From contig NZ_VFWZ01000002.1 in assembly GCF_006443095.1 (NCBI RefSeq), forward strand, positions 1,240,001-1,304,000: a DNA stretch of 64,000 nt, written 5' to 3'. The position numbers and the translations under genes are program-made. Below the pieces are notes generated by a model. That model was not told where the DNA came from and did not search any database. It worked only from the letters and a program-made list of their open reading frames with translations. Position 1 is the stretch's first letter. Every line of letters starts with the position of its first letter. Positions 37,027-45,883 of this stretch are shown piece by piece. This stretch comes from Aquimarina algicola. Its GTDB lineage: Bacteria > Bacteroidota > Bacteroidia > Flavobacteriales > Flavobacteriaceae.

Positions 37027-37398
37027 ATGAAAGCCACTTTTAATAAGAAAGAAAAATTAAAAAGCAGAAAAGAAATTGGTAATCTTTTTTCTGAAGGGAA
37101 AGCTGTATCAAAATACCCCATTAAACTCATCTATAAAAAAACTACTTTTGAAGAAAATGTCACTATAAAAGCTGGTGTTTCTGTAAGCAAACGTAACTTT
37201 AAAAAAGCTGTTGATCGTAACCATATAAAACGTTTAATGCGGGAAAGTTATAGAAAAAATAAGTATATTGTCATCAACACTACTCATCAATACACATTTA
37301 TGTTCTTATATTTAGGTAAAGAAATACCAGAGTATACATTTATGGAACATAAATTTAAAGCATTATTACAAAAATTTGTTGAACAAGAAATAAAATAG
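37027..37398 (+). CDS. rnpA: Ribonuclease P protein component
   Basis: This 123-residue basic protein carries the RNase P protein signature AVDRNHIKRLMRESYR (RNR-type motif) and the N-terminal LKSRKEIGNLFSEGK. It binds the catalytic RNase P RNA and helps mature tRNA 5' ends. Length is normal. The S41 peptidase gene follows after 54 bases, a pairing I recall from other Flavobacteriaceae. rpmH and dnaA, often beside rnpA elsewhere, are not adjacent. Confidence 0.93.
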   Translation: MKATFNKKEKLKSRKEIGNLFSEGKAVSKYPIKLIYKKTTFEENVTIKAGVSVSKRNFKKAVDRNHIKRLMRESYRKNKYIVINTTHQYTFMFLYLGKEIPEYTFMEHKFKALLQKFVEQEIK

Positions 37399-37452
37399 CT
37401 TATCAACATCAATACTATTGTATTTAATCAGGTAAGCAAAAAATAAGTCTTT

Positions 37453-39075
37453 ATGAAAAAGAGAGTTATATATCCTATTGTAGCAGTTGCTATTTTACTA
37501 TCTACAGTTAGTTTTAAATCAGATTTTTTTGAAATCGCAAAACAAATCGAAATTTTTACAACTATGTTCAAAGAATTGAACATGAACTATGTAGATGAAA
37601 CAAACCCTGCAGAATTGATGGATACTGCGATCAAAGCCATGCTCGATGATCTTGATCCATATACCAAATATTGGAATGAACAAGATGTTGAAGCGTCCAA
37701 AATTCGTAATGCAGGAGAATACACCGGTATAGGCGCTTCGGTAAGAACAATCAAAGATAAAATCATTATCATAGAACCGTATAAAGGTTATCCTGCAGAT
37801 AAAGCCGGATTAAAAGCCGGAGATGAAATTATACAGATCGGAGATATAAAGGTGTCTGATTTCAAAGAAGACGCTGGAGAACTTCTTAAAGGAGCCAGTA
37901 ATACCAAAGTAGACATTACTTATAAAAGACAAGGAGAAACAAAGAAAACAGTACTTACACGAGAAGAAATCGAAGTAGATGCTGTCCCTTTCTACACATT
38001 ATTAAAAGATAATACAGGGTATATTGTATTATCAAAATTTAATAACAAAGCTTCTAGCGAGACTATTGCTGCTTTAAAAGACCTAGAAGCCAAAGGTGCT
38101 AATAAATTAATTCTTGATTTAAGAGGTAATCCAGGAGGTTTACTTAGTGAAGCTATCAATGTTACCAATATTTTTGTTCCCAAAGGTGAGTTGATTACCA
38201 CTACAAAATCTGTTGTTAAAAAATATAACAAACAGTATTTTACAAAAAAAGAACCTATAGATACTCAAATTCCTTTAGTCGTTTTGGTAAATGGAAGAAG
38301 TGCTTCTGCAAGTGAGATCGTAGCAGGAAGTATTCAGGATCTCGATAGAGGAGTAGTAATTGGTGCAAGAAGTTTTGGAAAAGGATTAGTACAGCGACCA
38401 AAAAAACTTACGTATGGTACACAATTAAAAATAACCATATCAAGATACTACACCCCAAGTGGCAGATGCATTCAGGCTTTAGATTATTGGCATAGAGATA
38501 AGGATAATAAAGCCGTACGCTATGATGCAAAAGATTTCAAAGCCTTCAAAACCAAAAATGGAAGAACAGTATACGATGGTGGAGGTATACAACCTGATAT
38601 TGAAATGGAGACCTCAAAATTTAGTGAAATTACTACAGCACTATTGCGTTCGGATGCTATCTTTACATATGCTACCAAATATTACTACTCTCATGAGTTA
38701 AAAGATGCCACTAATTTTACTTTTACTGATAAAGATTATGAGGATTTTAAAACCTATGTAAAACAAAGTGATTTTAATTTTGAAACTGAGACCGAAAAAT
38801 CATTTAAAAAGGCTTTAGAATCAGCAAAAAGAGAAAACTTTGATAAAGAAATCGAAGCAAGTTATAAACAAGTTATGGCTTCTATTGAAGTATCAAAACA
38901 AAATGCTTTAGACACTTATAAAAAAGAAATTAAAAATCTAATTACAGACGAAATTGTAAAACGCTATTTTTATAGAGAAGGATTGTATAATTACTACGTA
39001 ACTCACAATCCTGAAGTAGCAAAAGGTCAGGAAATTTTAAATGATACAAATAAGTATGCTTCTATATTAAAATAG
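37453..39075 (+). CDS. S41 family carboxy-terminal processing peptidase
   Basis: This 540-residue envelope protease has an N-terminal membrane anchor or signal (about 5-22). A PDZ domain (about 90-170, YTGIGASVRTIKDKIIIIEP) and S41 core follow. The Ser-Lys dyad is Ser285 in NGRSASASEI and Lys310 in ARSFGKGLVQ. A helical Lys-rich C-terminal extension of about 150 residues completes it. Such CtpA/Tsp enzymes degrade or process periplasmic proteins from the C-terminus. It follows rnpA and may share its transcript. Confidence 0.93.
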   Translation: MKKRVIYPIVAVAILLSTVSFKSDFFEIAKQIEIFTTMFKELNMNYVDETNPAELMDTAIKAMLDDLDPYTKYWNEQDVEASKIRNAGEYTGIGASVRTIKDKIIIIEPYKGYPADKAGLKAGDEIIQIGDIKVSDFKEDAGELLKGASNTKVDITYKRQGETKKTVLTREEIEVDAVPFYTLLKDNTGYIVLSKFNNKASSETIAALKDLEAKGANKLILDLRGNPGGLLSEAINVTNIFVPKGELITTTKSVVKKYNKQYFTKKEPIDTQIPLVVLVNGRSASASEIVAGSIQDLDRGVVIGARSFGKGLVQRPKKLTYGTQLKITISRYYTPSGRCIQALDYWHRDKDNKAVRYDAKDFKAFKTKNGRTVYDGGGIQPDIEMETSKFSEITTALLRSDAIFTYATKYYYSHELKDATNFTFTDKDYEDFKTYVKQSDFNFETETEKSFKKALESAKRENFDKEIEASYKQVMASIEVSKQNALDTYKKEIKNLITDEIVKRYFYREGLYNYYVTHNPEVAKGQEILNDTNKYASILK

Positions 39076-39101
39076 TACACATATTTACTTTATAAATAAT
39101 C

Positions 39102-39138
39102 AAACCCCTTTAAAGAAGCTTTTTTTAAAGGGGTTTTT
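39102..39138. terminator. Bidirectional terminator
   Basis: A 13-bp stem (AAACCCCTTTAAA and its complement) with a T-run lies between the stop at 39075 (+) and the stop at 39166 (-). Confidence 0.88.
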
Positions 39139-39165
39139 GTTACGATGTTATATAAATATTATACT

Positions 39166-39612
39166 TTAAGATTTTATCATTGCGATATGGGGAATACCAT
39201 CTTCCAAATATTCTTCTCCAACTTGAACAAAATCATGACTATTATAGAACTTTTTTAAATAGGTTTGCGCAGAGATTTTGATCTGTTTTGTGTCAAAATG
39301 ATTCTCAATTGCTTTTATACTTTCTTTCATAAGATCATGACCATAGCCGTATTTTCTTTCATTTTCGGCAACAACAACTCTGCCAATACTAGCATTTTCA
39401 AAGTAATCTCCCTTATCAAATATTCTTGTATACGCTACTACATGATTATCTTTATTCCCTAATACGTGTAGTGCCTTTTGATCTTTATTATCTATATCTT
39501 GATATACACAATCTTGTTCTACCACAAAGACCTCAGCACGTAAGCGCAGTACTTGATATAACTCTGATAATGATAAATCACTAAATTTTTTTACAGAAAA
39601 GTTAACAGCCAT
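39166..39612 (-). CDS. elaA: GNAT acetyltransferase, ElaA family
   Basis: This 148-residue protein matches the ElaA subfamily of GNAT N-acetyltransferases: LYQVLRLRAEVFVVEQ near the start and IGRVVVAENERKYGYGHDLM for the acetyl-CoA loop. The substrate of ElaA proteins is unknown. Length is normal. The rpiB gene lies 60 bases upstream in the same direction and may share its promoter. Confidence 0.9.
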   Translation of the reverse strand: MAVNFSVKKFSDLSLSELYQVLRLRAEVFVVEQDCVYQDIDNKDQKALHVLGNKDNHVVAYTRIFDKGDYFENASIGRVVVAENERKYGYGHDLMKESIKAIENHFDTKQIKISAQTYLKKFYNSHDFVQVGEEYLEDGIPHIAMIKS

Positions 39613-39672
39613 ACGTGATACAGAATAAACTTGAATACTGTTTAGAAATAATTAAAAAAAATGATAACATTT

Positions 39673-40107
39673 TTATATACATGTTGCTATTTTATCAACA
39701 CGTTTTGCATGTCTTCCTCCTTCAAACTCTGTATCTAAAAAAGTTTTTACCATTTCTATAGCTTGTGGTAGAGATGTAAATCTAGCAGGAATGCATATGA
39801 TATTTGCATTGTTATGTTGTTTGGTCAGTTCGGTAATTTCTTTTGTCCAGCAAAGCCCTGCTCTTACTTTTTTATACTTATTTGCTGTCATTGCTACACC
39901 ATTTCCGCTACCGCAAATCAAAACTCCTAGATCTACTTGTTCTGTATCAACATCTTTTGCTACAGGATGTACAAAATCAGGATAATCTACGCTACTATTT
40001 TCATTCGTTCCGTAATTTTGTACAGTTATTCCTTCTGACTCTAAATATTCTACAATGGCAAGTTTATATTCAGTCCCTGCGTGATCATTCCCGATAGCTA
40101 TTTTCAT
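39673..40107 (-). CDS. rpiB: Ribose-5-phosphate isomerase B
   Basis: This 144-residue enzyme interconverts ribose-5-phosphate and ribulose-5-phosphate in the pentose phosphate pathway. Motifs are GNDHAGTEYK at 6-15 (Asp8, His9), the catalytic Cys65 in LICGSGNGVAMTANK, and ARFTSLPQAI near the end. Length is normal for RpiB/LacAB enzymes. A well-spaced promoter lies 27-57 bases upstream. Confidence 0.95.
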   Translation of the reverse strand: MKIAIGNDHAGTEYKLAIVEYLESEGITVQNYGTNENSSVDYPDFVHPVAKDVDTEQVDLGVLICGSGNGVAMTANKYKKVRAGLCWTKEITELTKQHNNANIICIPARFTSLPQAIEMVKTFLDTEFEGGRHAKRVDKIATCI

Positions 40108-40764
40108 TTTTTTTGTCGATTTTGATGTTTATGCAAAGATACTCTAAACTTGAAAAGTAGTCAACTACTTCTAGATAAGCTCATAAGCATAGACAAATAA
40201 GTATTTTTAGGATTTTGAAAGAAACCCAGGATCATTTATATCTCAATTATACAGTAAACTTCAAGTAATCAAATGTTTAGCCAATATTATCTTAATGTTA
40301 ATAACTCATAACCCTATGTTAACATACTATGTGAATAAATAGTTGCTAAAATTGAGAAAGTTTTTTTGCTTCTTTTAATTTTTATTAGAATACAAAGCTG
40401 TCAACAACAAATCAAAATTTTAATTCGTCTTTTTTTGGAGAAGTTTTCAAATGTTAAGCTAACGTTATAAACTACGGTTTTACCGTAATAATATTAAAAA
40501 TATCTTGTAATTTTGATCTATTAACATCTGTTAATTATATTTCATTTTTAGAAGATTTTCAGGCATTTATGCTATTAATATCCTGTTCATATGTTTATGA
40601 AAATTTACTTTAACTTAAAAAACAAATAAAATTTCAAAAAGTTATACCGCTATCCACACTACATCATAATAATCATTATTAATTTTAAAAAAGAAAAAGA
40701 AAAAAGAGAATTATATAATATCTGTTAAGAACTAAAGAAATTAAAAGAGTATTGTAAAATGAAT
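40108..40764. other. Long AT-rich intergenic region
   Basis: These 657 bases, between the leftward rpiB and DUF2007 genes, show no gene. They contain the rpiB promoter at the left end, a small inverted repeat (TACGGTTTTACCGTA, near 40472), and a lone TAATTTTG at 40508-40515 without a matched TTG. An unannotated small RNA cannot be excluded. Confidence 0.45.
40134..40164 (-). promoter_or_regulatory. Promoter of rpiB
   Basis: On the minus strand TTG (40162-40164) and TATCTTTG (40134-40141) are 20 bases apart, a full match to the Bacteroidota consensus, with the ATG 26 bases further on. Confidence 0.65.
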
Positions 40765-41004
40765 TTATACGATTCTTAAGTTTGGATCTCTGTTAAGTTG
40801 ATCAATAATTTGTAGAACCCTTGTTTTATCCTTTTTGTGGACTTTGAGATTGATACCTCCTATTGCGTTAGAATAGAAGGGGAATACGCCAACCATGGTT
40901 TCGTTTTCAAAAAAATAAGAGATACCTTCTTGATCTAATAATAGTTTTAAAACAGTATATTCAAAAGGATATGTATACGTTTTTACGATTACGAAGTCTT
41001 TCAT
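40765..41004 (-). CDS. DUF2007 family small protein
   Basis: This 79-residue protein matches DUF2007, which adopts a compact alpha/beta (PII-like) fold and is labelled putative signal-transducing protein. The pattern FVIVKTYTYPFEYTVLKLLL then DQEGISYFFENE and NLKVHKKD is typical. The true function is unknown. The small membrane protein gene at 41068 lies 63 bases upstream in the same direction. Confidence 0.75.
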   Translation of the reverse strand: MKDFVIVKTYTYPFEYTVLKLLLDQEGISYFFENETMVGVFPFYSNAIGGINLKVHKKDKTRVLQIIDQLNRDPNLRIV

Positions 41005-41067
41005 TTTAAGGCGAATGCTAAATACTCATGCTAGTACAAGATACAAAATAAGAATTATAAAATTAGA

Positions 41068-41253
41068 TTAATGAATTTGAGTAGCTTTTCTATCTGAAGG
41101 TTGAGGTATAGGAGAATTTATATTTGTTTGATCAATAGGTTCTTTCTTCTGACTCATTGTTTTATTTATATATACACTAAATGAGTATATGCCTAAAAGA
41201 AATATGACAATAAAGAGTATTATAATTTTATGTATTTTTTTGATTTTATTCAT
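41068..41253 (-). CDS. Small single-pass membrane protein
   Basis: This is a 61-residue frame: a basic start (MNKIKKIHK), one membrane helix (about 10-28, IIILFIVIFLLGIYSF) and a polar Pro/Gln-rich tail. The layout is plausible and the gene lies in line with the DUF2007 gene, but I know no family. It could be a chance frame. Confidence 0.4.
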   Translation of the reverse strand: MNKIKKIHKIIILFIVIFLLGIYSFSVYINKTMSQKKEPIDQTNINSPIPQPSDRKATQIH

Positions 41254-41481
41254 GTCAAATACCGTGATTCAAACTTCATTCAGATATACTTAGTTCTATA
41301 AATTTAAGTAATTTTTAAGATAAATATAAGTTTTTGTTTAAAAAATTGAATTGTATTCATTTGATTTACAGATAATTTATTAAACAAAGCTAATTTTTAA
41401 TGATTAATAAAAGTTTAAAGTTAAAATTGTAAATGTTAAAAGATAAACTGTACTTTTATCATAAATAATAGAATAGATTTA

Positions 41482-43680
41482 ATGAAAAGAAAGAGTAGAA
41501 GAAGAAAAAAGTCTCCCAAAATAGAAAACATCAACCAAGGAATCCTTAAAATTCTCAAAGCTGATCCTGATAAAAGTTTTAACTACAAACAAATTGCTGC
41601 AAAATTTGGTGTTAATGATGCCAGTAGTAGAAACCAAATTATTAAAAAGCTTGCACAATTAGCAGCCAAAAAACAGATAGAAGAAGTTGATCGAGGAAAA
41701 TTTAAAATTATTCTTAGTAGTAATACATATGTTGGAAAATTAGAGATTACTTCAAAAGGTTCAGGATATGTAATTGTAGAAGATCAGGATGATGATATTT
41801 TTATACCTAGTACGAATTTAAACAAAGCGCTGAATGGTGATGAAGTAGAAGTGTATGTATATCGAAGAAAGCGAAGAGGAAAAAGCGAAGGCGAAATCTC
41901 AAGGATCATTTCTCGTAAGCAAAGTGAATTTGTTGGTGTTATTGAAATTCAAAAGAATTATGCTTTTGTCGATATGCAAGATTCTAGAATGTACACAGAT
42001 ATTTTTATTCCAAAAAATAAGATTAATGATGCAGAAAATGGAGATAAGGTTTTGGTCAAACTTGAAGATTGGCCCGAAAATGCAGAGTCTCCTTTTGGAA
42101 AAGTAATCAAAGTATTGGGTAAACCTGGTGAGCATCATACAGAAATCCATGCAATTTTAGCACAATACGGGCTTCCTTATGAGTTTCCACAAGAAGTAGA
42201 AGAGTTTGCTAACAAGTTAGATACATCTATTCAAGAATCTGAAATCAAGAAACGTAGGGACATGCGTGATATCTTGACGTTTACCATTGATCCAAAAGAT
42301 GCAAAAGATTTTGATGATGCTTTGTCATTTCAGCTACTTGATAATGGTAATTATGAAGTGGGAATCCATATTGCAGATGTATCTCATTATGTACAACCCG
42401 GCACCATTCTCGACGAAGAAGCATACGAGAGAGCTACCTCTGTATATTTGGTAGATCGAGTAGTACCCATGCTACCAGAAGTATTATCAAATAATGCTTG
42501 TTCTTTAAGACCACATGAAGAAAAATATACATTTTCTGCTGTGTTTGAGTTGAATGATAAAGCAGAAATAAAAGAGCAATGGTTTGGTAGAACAGTTACA
42601 TACTCTGATACACGTTTTGCTTATGAAGAAGCACAACACATTATAGAAACTAGTCAAAACGAAATTCCTGAAGAGATTTCACTAACAGGAAAAGCATATG
42701 CAACAGATCAAAATATTGCAGATGCAGTATTAAAATTAGATGAGCTTGCAAAAATAATGCGAACGCAACGAATGCGACAAGGAGCTATATCTTTTGATAA
42801 AGTTGAGGTTAAATTCTCTTTGAATGAAGATAATGAGCCAAAAGGAGTGTTTTTTAAGACTTCTAAGGACGCTAATAAGCTTATTGAAGAGTTTATGTTG
42901 CTTGCTAATAAAAAAGTGGCAGAATTCATCGGAAAACAAAATCCTAAAAAAACATTTGTATATCGAGTACATGATGAACCTAATGATGAAAAATTAGCTG
43001 CTTTACAAAATATCATTGGTCGGTTTGGATATAAATTAGATCTTAGAGATCGAAAAACAACTACTAATTCACTAAATGGATTACTAAAAGAGGTTCAAGG
43101 AAAAAAAGAACAAAATTTGGTAGATACGTTAGCAATACGTAGCATGAGTAAAGCAGAATATACAACTCACAATATAGGTCATTATGGTTTAGCTTTTGAT
43201 TACTACTCACATTTTACCTCACCGATTAGAAGATATCCGGATGTTATGGCACATCGTTTGTTACAACATTATTTGGATAAAGGAAAATCTGTTGCCGAAG
43301 AAGAGTACGAAGAACGCTGTAATCATAGCAGTTCTATGGAGAATCTTGCAGCCAATGCAGAACGTGATTCTATAAAATTTATGCAAATAAAGTTTATGAA
43401 AGATCACCAAGATGAACAGTTTTTGGGTGTTATATCAGGAGTAACAGAATGGGGTATCTATGTAGAGATCATAAATAATAAATGTGAAGGTATGGTTAGA
43501 CTCAAAGATCTATCAGATGATCATTACATTTTTGATCAAGACGAATACGCTGTTATTGGTCAGCAAACAAAGAAAATATATCAGTTGGGAGACGAGGTAT
43601 ATGTAAAAGTAAAAAATGCTGACCTGATCAAAAGACATCTTGATTTTACCTTGCTCGGAACCAGAGAAGAAATAGAATAA
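41482..43680 (+). CDS. rnr: Ribonuclease R
   Basis: This 732-residue 3'-5' exoribonuclease degrades structured RNA. A basic N-terminus (KRKSRRRKKSPK) and winged-helix region are followed by two cold-shock domains (about 85-215). The RNB catalytic domain (about 260-600) contains TIDPKDAKDFDDALS with the metal-binding aspartates, and HFTSPIRRYPDVMAHR. A C-terminal S1 domain starts near 640 (FLGVISGVTEWGIYVEI). Length is normal. Upstream TTG (41427-41429) and TACTTTTA (41451-41458) are a candidate promoter with one mismatch. Confidence 0.95.
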   Translation: MKRKSRRRKKSPKIENINQGILKILKADPDKSFNYKQIAAKFGVNDASSRNQIIKKLAQLAAKKQIEEVDRGKFKIILSSNTYVGKLEITSKGSGYVIVEDQDDDIFIPSTNLNKALNGDEVEVYVYRRKRRGKSEGEISRIISRKQSEFVGVIEIQKNYAFVDMQDSRMYTDIFIPKNKINDAENGDKVLVKLEDWPENAESPFGKVIKVLGKPGEHHTEIHAILAQYGLPYEFPQEVEEFANKLDTSIQESEIKKRRDMRDILTFTIDPKDAKDFDDALSFQLLDNGNYEVGIHIADVSHYVQPGTILDEEAYERATSVYLVDRVVPMLPEVLSNNACSLRPHEEKYTFSAVFELNDKAEIKEQWFGRTVTYSDTRFAYEEAQHIIETSQNEIPEEISLTGKAYATDQNIADAVLKLDELAKIMRTQRMRQGAISFDKVEVKFSLNEDNEPKGVFFKTSKDANKLIEEFMLLANKKVAEFIGKQNPKKTFVYRVHDEPNDEKLAALQNIIGRFGYKLDLRDRKTTTNSLNGLLKEVQGKKEQNLVDTLAIRSMSKAEYTTHNIGHYGLAFDYYSHFTSPIRRYPDVMAHRLLQHYLDKGKSVAEEEYEERCNHSSSMENLAANAERDSIKFMQIKFMKDHQDEQFLGVISGVTEWGIYVEIINNKCEGMVRLKDLSDDHYIFDQDEYAVIGQQTKKIYQLGDEVYVKVKNADLIKRHLDFTLLGTREEIE

Positions 43681-43750
43681 TCTTTTGCAGATTACGTTTT
43701 ATCCTAAATGAGAATATAAGTTTACATTTTAAATTTATTAAATAAGGAAA

Positions 43751-44431
43751 ATGATGAAAAAGGCAATTATGCTTATTGTATTTTCTGTCTTGATAGGCAA
43801 AATACACGCGCAAAAAGAAATTACAAGAAATTTAGGAGATTTTAATGAATTAAAAGTCTTTGATAAGATACAAGTAACATTAGTAAAAAGTGAAGAAAAT
43901 AAGATTGAGATCACTGGTATCAAAAGAAGAGATGTTAATGTGGTTCAAAATGGAAATCTTTTAAAAATCAGAATGTCTCTTAATAACCTATGGGATGGTA
44001 ATAATACAAAAGTTATCCTGTTTTATAAAGAACTAAAGAAATTAGATGTTAATGAAGGGGCAAGAATAGCTTCAGATGATGTAATAACTTCGAGAAAATT
44101 AGATATTAGAGCGCAAGAAGGAGGAAAGATAGACGCAAAGATCGAAACAGATTTTCTTTATGCAAAATCTGTGACAGGTGGGGTATTAGAACTTGAAGGA
44201 GATGCAAAAGAACAAGAGGTTGTGATAAATTCCGGAGGGCAATTTTATGGTAGAAATCTAGAAACCGTAGAGACACAAGTAAGAGTTAGTGCTGGTGGAA
44301 TAGCAGAAGTAAATGCAAATATCTATCTGAAGGCGAATACAAATGCAGGTGGTACAATACGTGTTTTTGGAAATCCAAAAGAATTAGATACACAAAAGCT
44401 ATTAGGAGGAAAAATAATTGAAGTTAACTAG
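43751..44431 (+). CDS. GIN-domain (DUF2807) secreted protein
   Basis: This 226-residue protein has a signal peptide (LIVFSVLIGKIHAQ). One DUF2807/head GIN domain of repetitive beta-strands fills the rest (FNELKVFDKIQVTLVKSEEN, LDVNEGARIASDDV, EVNANIYLKANTNAGGTIRV). These domains fold into a beta-helix-like structure and are very common in Bacteroidota; a role as adhesin head or envelope protein is proposed but unproven. The gene follows rnr by 70 bases, and two ATG codons in a row make the exact start uncertain by one residue. Confidence 0.85.
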   Translation: MMKKAIMLIVFSVLIGKIHAQKEITRNLGDFNELKVFDKIQVTLVKSEENKIEITGIKRRDVNVVQNGNLLKIRMSLNNLWDGNNTKVILFYKELKKLDVNEGARIASDDVITSRKLDIRAQEGGKIDAKIETDFLYAKSVTGGVLELEGDAKEQEVVINSGGQFYGRNLETVETQVRVSAGGIAEVNANIYLKANTNAGGTIRVFGNPKELDTQKLLGGKIIEVN

Positions 44432-44449
44432 TTAGTTTTTTTAACTTTG
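44418..44449 (+). promoter_or_regulatory. Promoter of the LysE-family gene
   Basis: TTG (44418-44420) and TAACTTTG (44442-44449) are 21 bases apart, ahead of the ATG at 44471. The -33 box lies inside the end of the GIN gene. Confidence 0.55.
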
Positions 44450-44470
44450 TAGCAAACACGTTGATACGTC

Positions 44471-45181
44471 ATGCTACAAGATGCTCAAGCAGCAATACCT
44501 ATTGGATTTTTTTTAGCTTTTTTGATAGGGCCGGTTTTTTTTGTTTTATTAGAAACTGCCGCTATCAAAGGCTTTAGAGCAGCATTGGCAGTAGACCTAG
44601 GAGTTATCTTTGCAGATATCGTTTTTATATTTATTGCATATTTTAGTACGAGCAAGATCATAGAAAAAATAAAAGATGATCCTGCTCTTTTTATTTTGGG
44701 AGGTATGTTATTGCTTACCTATGGGATCATTTCGTTTATCAAAGAACGAAATAGCTATCTAAAAGTAAGAGATACAACAGTAGAAGTAATTAATAAACGC
44801 AATTATTTCAAACTATTTATAAAAGGTTTTTTACTCAATTTTATTAATATAGGTGTTCTGGGATTTTGGTTATTTGTGATTATAGGATTTGGTTCTCAGG
44901 ATGATATGAGTAGCCAAAGAATTATTATCTTTTTTACAATGATATTAGGAACATATCTTTTTATCGATGTATTTAAGATGTTACTAGCCAAAAGACTTAA
45001 ACGAAAATTGACTCCAAAACGGATATATATTATCAAAAAATCTATCAGTATTATTATGGTAATCTCAGGTATTTTTCTGATAATGAAAGGTGTAATACCA
45101 GATACAGTAGAACAAAGAATACAAGATGAAATCGACAAGATAACACCACAATCTACTTTACATAAAAAAATCCCGGAATAA
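44471..45181 (+). CDS. LysE family translocator
   Basis: This 236-residue inner-membrane protein has about six helices. The N-terminal pattern AAIPIGFFLAFLIGPVFFVL and the later GFLLNFINIGVLGFWLFVI are typical of LysE/RhtB amino-acid exporters. The likely role is proton-driven export of amino acids or derivatives. It has its own promoter inside the previous gene. The stop codon lies within the terminator stem. Confidence 0.85.
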   Translation: MLQDAQAAIPIGFFLAFLIGPVFFVLLETAAIKGFRAALAVDLGVIFADIVFIFIAYFSTSKIIEKIKDDPALFILGGMLLLTYGIISFIKERNSYLKVRDTTVEVINKRNYFKLFIKGFLLNFINIGVLGFWLFVIIGFGSQDDMSSQRIIIFFTMILGTYLFIDVFKMLLAKRLKRKLTPKRIYIIKKSISIIMVISGIFLIMKGVIPDTVEQRIQDEIDKITPQSTLHKKIPE

Positions 45182-45199
45182 AAATTCGGGATTTTTTCT
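45166..45199 (+). terminator. Terminator overlapping the LysE gene stop
   Basis: AAAAAATCCCGGAA pairs with TTCGGGATTTTTT (one bulge). The stem contains the stop codon at 45179-45181 and is followed by a T-run. Confidence 0.8.
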
Positions 45200-45202
45200 T
45201 TG

Positions 45203-45273
45203 AGGTGTCGAGCGGATTCGAACCGCTGTAGATGGTGTTGCAGACCACTGCCTAGCCACTCGGCCACGACACC
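45203..45273 (-). tRNA. tRNA-Cys (GCA)
   Basis: The 71-base minus-strand sequence folds as a tRNA. The acceptor stem pairs GGTGTCG with CGACACC, the anticodon loop is CTGCAAC with anticodon GCA, and the T-arm holds GGTTCGAATCC. The discriminator base is U73, as expected for cysteine. The 3' CCA is not encoded. Confidence 0.95.
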
Positions 45274-45367
45274 CTTTTCAATTGGAGAGCAAATGTAAAA
45301 AAATTTATCATTACTTCTCAAATGATTTCGCATTAAAACGTAAATCTTCTAGATTTATATCCAAAAA

Positions 45368-45724
45368 TTAACGTTTTTTGGTTCTTGTAATCGTTACCAT
45401 TTCTACATTTCCACCAATAGGTGGATTTATTTTTGAAACATTTACAATAGCGATATCAACCAGAGGTAATTCGTCTAAAATTCTAACCAAAATACGCTCA
45501 GCTGCATGTTCTAATAGTTTTGAACGAATTGCCATTTCTTCTTTCACAATACGATTTAAATGAACGTAATCTACAGTATCTGCCAGTTTATCAGATAATG
45601 AAGACTTTGTAAGATCAGCTTTAACTTTTAAATCTACTCGATAATCTGATCCAATTTTTTTTTCTTCAACAAGGCATCCATGATAGGCATATACCTTGAT
45701 GTTTTTTAATTTGATAAATCCCAC
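45368..45724 (-). CDS. folB: Dihydroneopterin aldolase
   Basis: This enzyme converts 7,8-dihydroneopterin to 6-hydroxymethyl-dihydropterin in folate synthesis. From the GTG at 45724 it has 118 residues, the usual size, and starts with the family pattern GFIKLKNIKVYAYHGCLVEE. LLEHAAERI and the C-terminal SKINPPIGGNVE are also diagnostic. The longer frame from an ATG at 45766 adds 14 residues with no family match. A promoter-like TACATTTG (45738-45745, minus strand) lies inside that extension, so the GTG start is preferred. Confidence 0.9.
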   Translation of the reverse strand: MGFIKLKNIKVYAYHGCLVEEKKIGSDYRVDLKVKADLTKSSLSDKLADTVDYVHLNRIVKEEMAIRSKLLEHAAERILVRILDELPLVDIAIVNVSKINPPIGGNVEMVTITRTKKR

Positions 45725-45737
45725 AAAATCTTTTTTG

Positions 45738-45745
45738 CAAATGTA
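45738..45745 (-). promoter_or_regulatory. Candidate -7 box of folB
   Basis: TACATTTG on the minus strand fits TAnnTTTG and lies 13 bases upstream of the proposed GTG start. No clear TTG is seen at the usual distance. Confidence 0.4.
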
Positions 45746-45883
45746 AAAAGAATCTTTGGTATTCATAACGGGGAAAATATCCCTTTTTTTATAAGGTCAT
45801 TATCTTTTTTATGTTGATAAATACCTTTTGTGTATTCTCTAAGGTTAGAATTTTAGTAATTTTGTGGCTTATATAAATTGGCC

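Noticed and set aside
40472..40486. Small inverted repeat TACGGTTTTACCGTA as an operator or terminator
   Set aside because: Only 6-bp arms, no T-run and no gene placed to use it.
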